A DNA stretch of 64,000 nucleotides from Caulobacter mirabilis. GTDB taxonomy: Bacteria; Pseudomonadota; Alphaproteobacteria; Caulobacterales; Caulobacteraceae. The notes under the pieces were generated by a model. The model did not search any database and was not told where the DNA came from. It was given only the letters and a program-made list of their open reading frames with translations. Of this stretch, positions 62,401 through 64,000 are shown piece after piece. The position numbers and the translations under genes were made by a program. Each line of letters begins with the position of its first letter. The first letter of the stretch is position 1. The DNA is taken from contig NZ_CP024201.1 in NCBI RefSeq assembly GCF_002749615.1, positions 2,232,001 through 2,296,000 on the forward strand, written 5' to 3'.

Positions 62401-63181
62401 CGACCGGCTGGCCGCGGGGCAGGCGCCGGAGGCGGCCGAACGGTTTGCGGGGCTGCGCGTCTTCGGCTCCATGCCAGGAGCCTATGGCGCCGGTCTGCAG
62501 GCCCTGATCGACGAGGGCGCCTGGGAGACACGCTCCGACCTGGCCGAAGCCTTCCTGGTCTGGGGCGCGTTCGGCTACGGCCTAGGCCTGGACGGCGCGC
62601 CCGTGCGCGGAGAGTTGGAGCGGCGGTTGTCGTACGTCGAGGCCGTGATCCAGAATCAGGACAACCGCGAGCACGACCTGCTCGACAGCGACGACTACTA
62701 CCAGTTCGAAGGCGGCCTCGCCGCCGCCGTGGCGGCCGTCAGGGGCCAGGCGCCGACGACCTATCACAACGATCATTCGCGCCCCGAACGACCCGTGATC
62801 CGCACGCTCGAGGACGAGATCGCCCGGGTTCTGCGCGCCCGGCTCGTGAACCCCAAATGGATCGCGGGGGTCATGCGGCACGGCTATCGCGGAGGGGCCG
62901 AGATCGCGGCCGGGGTCGACTTCCTGTTCGCCTTCGCCGCCGCCACGGGCCTGGTGAAGCCGCATCATTTCGACCTGGTCGAAGCCGCCTTCATCGAGGA
63001 CGCGACTGTCCGCGCCTTCCTCGAACAGGCCAACCCCGACGCCCTCCGGGACATCGCCGAACGGCTGAGCGAAGCCGTCGCGCGCGGGCTCTGGAAACCG
63101 CGCAGCAACAGCGCCGGCGAGCGTCTTCGCCTGGCAGCCATGGCGAACAAGGGCCTTGGCGGGTCGGCCGATTGCGGCTAA
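59423..63181 (+). CDS. cobN: Cobaltochelatase subunit CobN
   Basis: A 1252-residue protein, close to the usual CobN length. The start is the GTG at 59423 (VHLLALQPGAV, read as Met), overlapping the cobW stop; the longer frame upstream lies inside cobW. The family signature appears as MVHLGKHGNLEWLPGKALAL, and other typical parts include ALILANYPNRDARIGNGVGL-like (MILANYPNRDARIGNGVG), YAWLRRSFG, and near the end YQFEGGLAAAVAAVRG and AGVMRHGYRGGAEIAAGVD. CobN is the large subunit that, with CobS and CobT, inserts Co2+ into hydrogenobyrinic acid a,c-diamide using ATP. CobS/CobT are not in this window. It is under the cobalamin riboswitch ahead of cobW. Confidence 0.95.
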   Translation: MHLLALQPGAVLDGEEAVDLGQTAGDIVVLSSNDTDLACLSQAVAGLPDDFPTVRLANLMALRHPYSVDLHVEAVVAKARFVIVRLLGGRAYWPYGLDEVTRVCRERGVPLAALLEEQPDGEDGLRASTVDAVTLRRLDGYLREGGEVNGRNLLLHVADRIGHACAWREAAPILEAGLYWPGTAQADIETIRARWTGGAPVAAVVFYRALVTSGATAAIDAVIEALAARGLNPLPVHVRSLKSPFAVGLLDSLFATERPDVVLNVTAFATSAPGQARGGGVLDRPGAPVLQLVFAGVSREVWAASGRGLGSRDLAMNIALPEVDGRIFAGAVAFKAEQRFDPRTQCSIVAHQADDEQVAFACDLAKAWADLARTPAGERRVAMILANYPNRDARIGNGVGLDTAASAAVVLAGMSAQGYDLADAPLDGQALFERLRAGATNTRRGVGGVALSLTEYEAVVAALPTEARDAVTTRWGKPENDPFFDREISGFQLPLHRFGSVVVGVQPARGYNIDPKGSYHDPDLPPPHGYLAFYAWLRRSFGVQAMVHLGKHGNLEWLPGKALALSAGCFPKAIAGPIPQLYPFIVNDPGEGCQAKRRIGAVIVDHLTPPLTRAGSYGPLRALETLVDEYYDAAGLDPRRLSGLREEILALAGGQGLDIDAGLDLTDTDQALTKLDNYLCDLKELQIRDGLHVFGVSPEGRLRTDLLTALVRAPRRLGNDGDASLLRTLADDLGLGFDPLAADLGARWTGARPSVLADIDAQPWRTTGDTLERLEALASALIAGERSCDDGWTRTRAVMTAVKTQIAPAVDACGPAEIAALLAGLAGQFVAPGPSGAPTRGRPEVLPTGRNFYAVDTRAVPTPAAWRLGWASAQMLVEDHLQRTGDWPRAVALSAWGTANMRTGGDDIAQALALMGARPTWEGSTGRVTGFEVLPIALLGRPRVDVTLRISGFFRDAFPDQIDLVASAARAVQALDEAEEDNPAAARFRREVADRLAAGQAPEAAERFAGLRVFGSMPGAYGAGLQALIDEGAWETRSDLAEAFLVWGAFGYGLGLDGAPVRGELERRLSYVEAVIQNQDNREHDLLDSDDYYQFEGGLAAAVAAVRGQAPTTYHNDHSRPERPVIRTLEDEIARVLRARLVNPKWIAGVMRHGYRGGAEIAAGVDFLFAFAAATGLVKPHHFDLVEAAFIEDATVRAFLEQANPDALRDIAERLSEAVARGLWKPRSNSAGERLRLAAMANKGLGGSADCG

Positions 63182-63215
63182 GGCCGAACCCAGGGGGTGC
63201 TGAAATACGCATTTC

Positions 63216-63503
63216 CTGACATCGCGCCGGCGCCCGAGAGGGCTCTACGGGAACATCGGTGAGGAGCCTCGCTCCAGGTCCGAGGCTGTCCCTGCAACTG
63301 TGAGCGGCTAGCGTGATGCGCATCGTGGTCCAGGCCGTCTGGATTGCAGCCACTGGGGTTCGCCCTGGGAAGGCCGCGCGTCACGCGTTGATCCGCAAGC
63401 CAGGAGACCGGCCGGCGCGGGTCGCTCTTGCCCGGGTCCAGGGGATGGTCCAGGCGCGGAACTCCGTCTGAGCGACGACGAGCGGCGGAGAGCCGCATCG
63501 ACC
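63216..63503 (+). repeat. Riboswitch-containing duplication, copy C
   Basis: The plus-strand partner of the inverted segment at 57731-58013. Similarity extends from TCGCGCCGGCGCCCGAGAGG through riboswitch C and on to GTCTGAGCGACGAC and CGCATCGACCGG, so a whole control region was copied rather than only the aptamer. Confidence 0.82.
63222..63422 (+). promoter_or_regulatory. Cobalamin riboswitch C, before the TonB receptor
   Basis: Elements in order: CTCTACGGGAACATCGGTGAG, CTGTCCCTGCAACTGTGAG, GCAGCCACTGGGG, CTGGGAAGGC, and the B12 box AAGCCAGGAGACC. The receptor start follows about 200 bases after its end. This is the standard arrangement for BtuB-type receptors. Confidence 0.93.
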
Positions 63504-63627
63504 GGTCCGGCCGGGCGCTTCGCTGCGTCCTGCGCCTGCCGGCGCGTCGACCGCTGGACGGCTTCCCGCGAGGCCGCCGGAGGACGCTCTCCGCCATGTC
63601 AGTTGGACGTGAGCCGGAGGACCGTCT

Positions 63628-64000
63628 GTGTCCCGAACGATCTCCCACGCCGCCCTCGCCGCGGCGCTTTCCCTTGTCCCCGCCGCCGCCCTGGCCGAAA
63701 CGACGTTCGCGCCCTCGGTCTCCGAGCTGGTCGTCACCGGCCAGAGCCTTGAAGAGACCCTCCCCCGCCTGCTCGCCGACCATGGCTACGACGTCGAGGT
63801 TGTGACGGCCGAACAGATTCGCGACGGCGGCTTCGTCGACGTGTCCCAGGCCGTCGAACTGCTCGTCCCTGGCGCCTTCATGACCACCCAGGCCGGGCCG
63901 TTCAGCTATGTGAACCTGTCGCTGCAGGGGTCCCGGTCCAGCGACGTGCTGTGGACCGTCGACGGCGTTCGGATCAACAACCGCCTCTACAACTCGACCA
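63628..64000 (+). CDS. btuB: TonB-dependent receptor, probably cobalamin/corrinoid uptake (partial)
   Basis: The first 124 codons of a gene that runs off the window. The start is the GTG at 63628, with GGAGG seven bases upstream. The signal peptide (HAALAAALSLVPAAALA) is followed by a TonB-box-like SVSELVVTGQ and the beginning of the plug domain: VEVVTAEQIRDGGFVDVSQA, NLSLQGSRSSDVLWTVDGVR and INNRLYNST. A cobalamin riboswitch upstream makes it a BtuB-type importer of cobalamin or a precursor across the outer membrane; the plug alone does not prove the ligand. Confidence 0.85.
   Translation, partial: MSRTISHAALAAALSLVPAAALAETTFAPSVSELVVTGQSLEETLPRLLADHGYDVEVVTAEQIRDGGFVDVSQAVELLVPGAFMTTQAGPFSYVNLSLQGSRSSDVLWTVDGVRINNRLYNST

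Overview
The window is a high-GC, densely coded bacterial segment. TonB-dependent receptors, a two-partner-secreted giant adhesin, CobN-type (aerobic) cobalamin synthesis and a Czc-type metal efflux system suggest an alphaproteobacterium, plausibly of the Caulobacter/Phenylobacterium kind. That placement is an inference; no rRNA or marker gene is present.

Layout. (1) 1-9491, plus strand: a tight run of the 3' end of an animal-type haem peroxidase, an unrecognised protein with a P450-like cysteine loop, an Old Yellow Enzyme oxidoreductase, a membrane-anchored dihaem cytochrome c, a small membrane protein, a 1196-residue protein carrying both a subtilisin and a zinc-metallopeptidase motif set, and a ComEC-like metallo-beta-lactamase-fold hydrolase. 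(2) 9504-22296, minus strand: a LuxR-type regulator, a TpsB transporter and its 3220-residue TpsA partner, which contains 16 tandem 237-bp MBG-type repeats. (3) 22327-29782, plus strand: a MerR-type operator, a possible micro-ORF, a His-rich secreted protein, czcCBA and czcD, with two covarying palindromic elements between czcA and czcD. (4) 29981-38628: a TetR regulator diverging, over a double palindromic operator, from a six-gene catabolic operon (FAH-family hydrolase, TonB receptor, MFS transporter, thiolase, acyl-CoA ligase, cyclase-family hydrolase). (5) 38640-55390: an Rhs/YD-repeat island on the minus strand. It holds a broken Rhs remnant, an Rhs protein divided into two secreted ORFs followed by a 55-residue membrane protein, a 63-residue YD-repeat micro-protein, a full-length Rhs protein ending in an HExxH domain followed by an overlapping lipoprotein gene, and a divergent poly-proline YD-repeat protein. 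(6) 55481-57109: an ABC-F ATPase. (7) 57273-64000: a cobalamin regulon with three cobalamin riboswitches controlling a DUF1636 protein, cobW-cobN and a TonB receptor that runs off the end.

How the parts work together. The Rhs tails plus the small genes directly behind them look like polymorphic toxin/immunity pairs; both tails and the following genes are visibly richer in A+T than the Rhs cores. The first seven genes form a possible undescribed module joining fatty-acid-oxygenase-like redox chemistry to a cytoplasmic double protease and a metallo-beta-lactamase-fold hydrolase. The cobalamin block is flanked by two nearly identical riboswitch regions in inverted orientation.

Long open frames opposite czcBA, tpsA, the Rhs genes and others are by-products of high GC or of in-register repeats and are not annotated.
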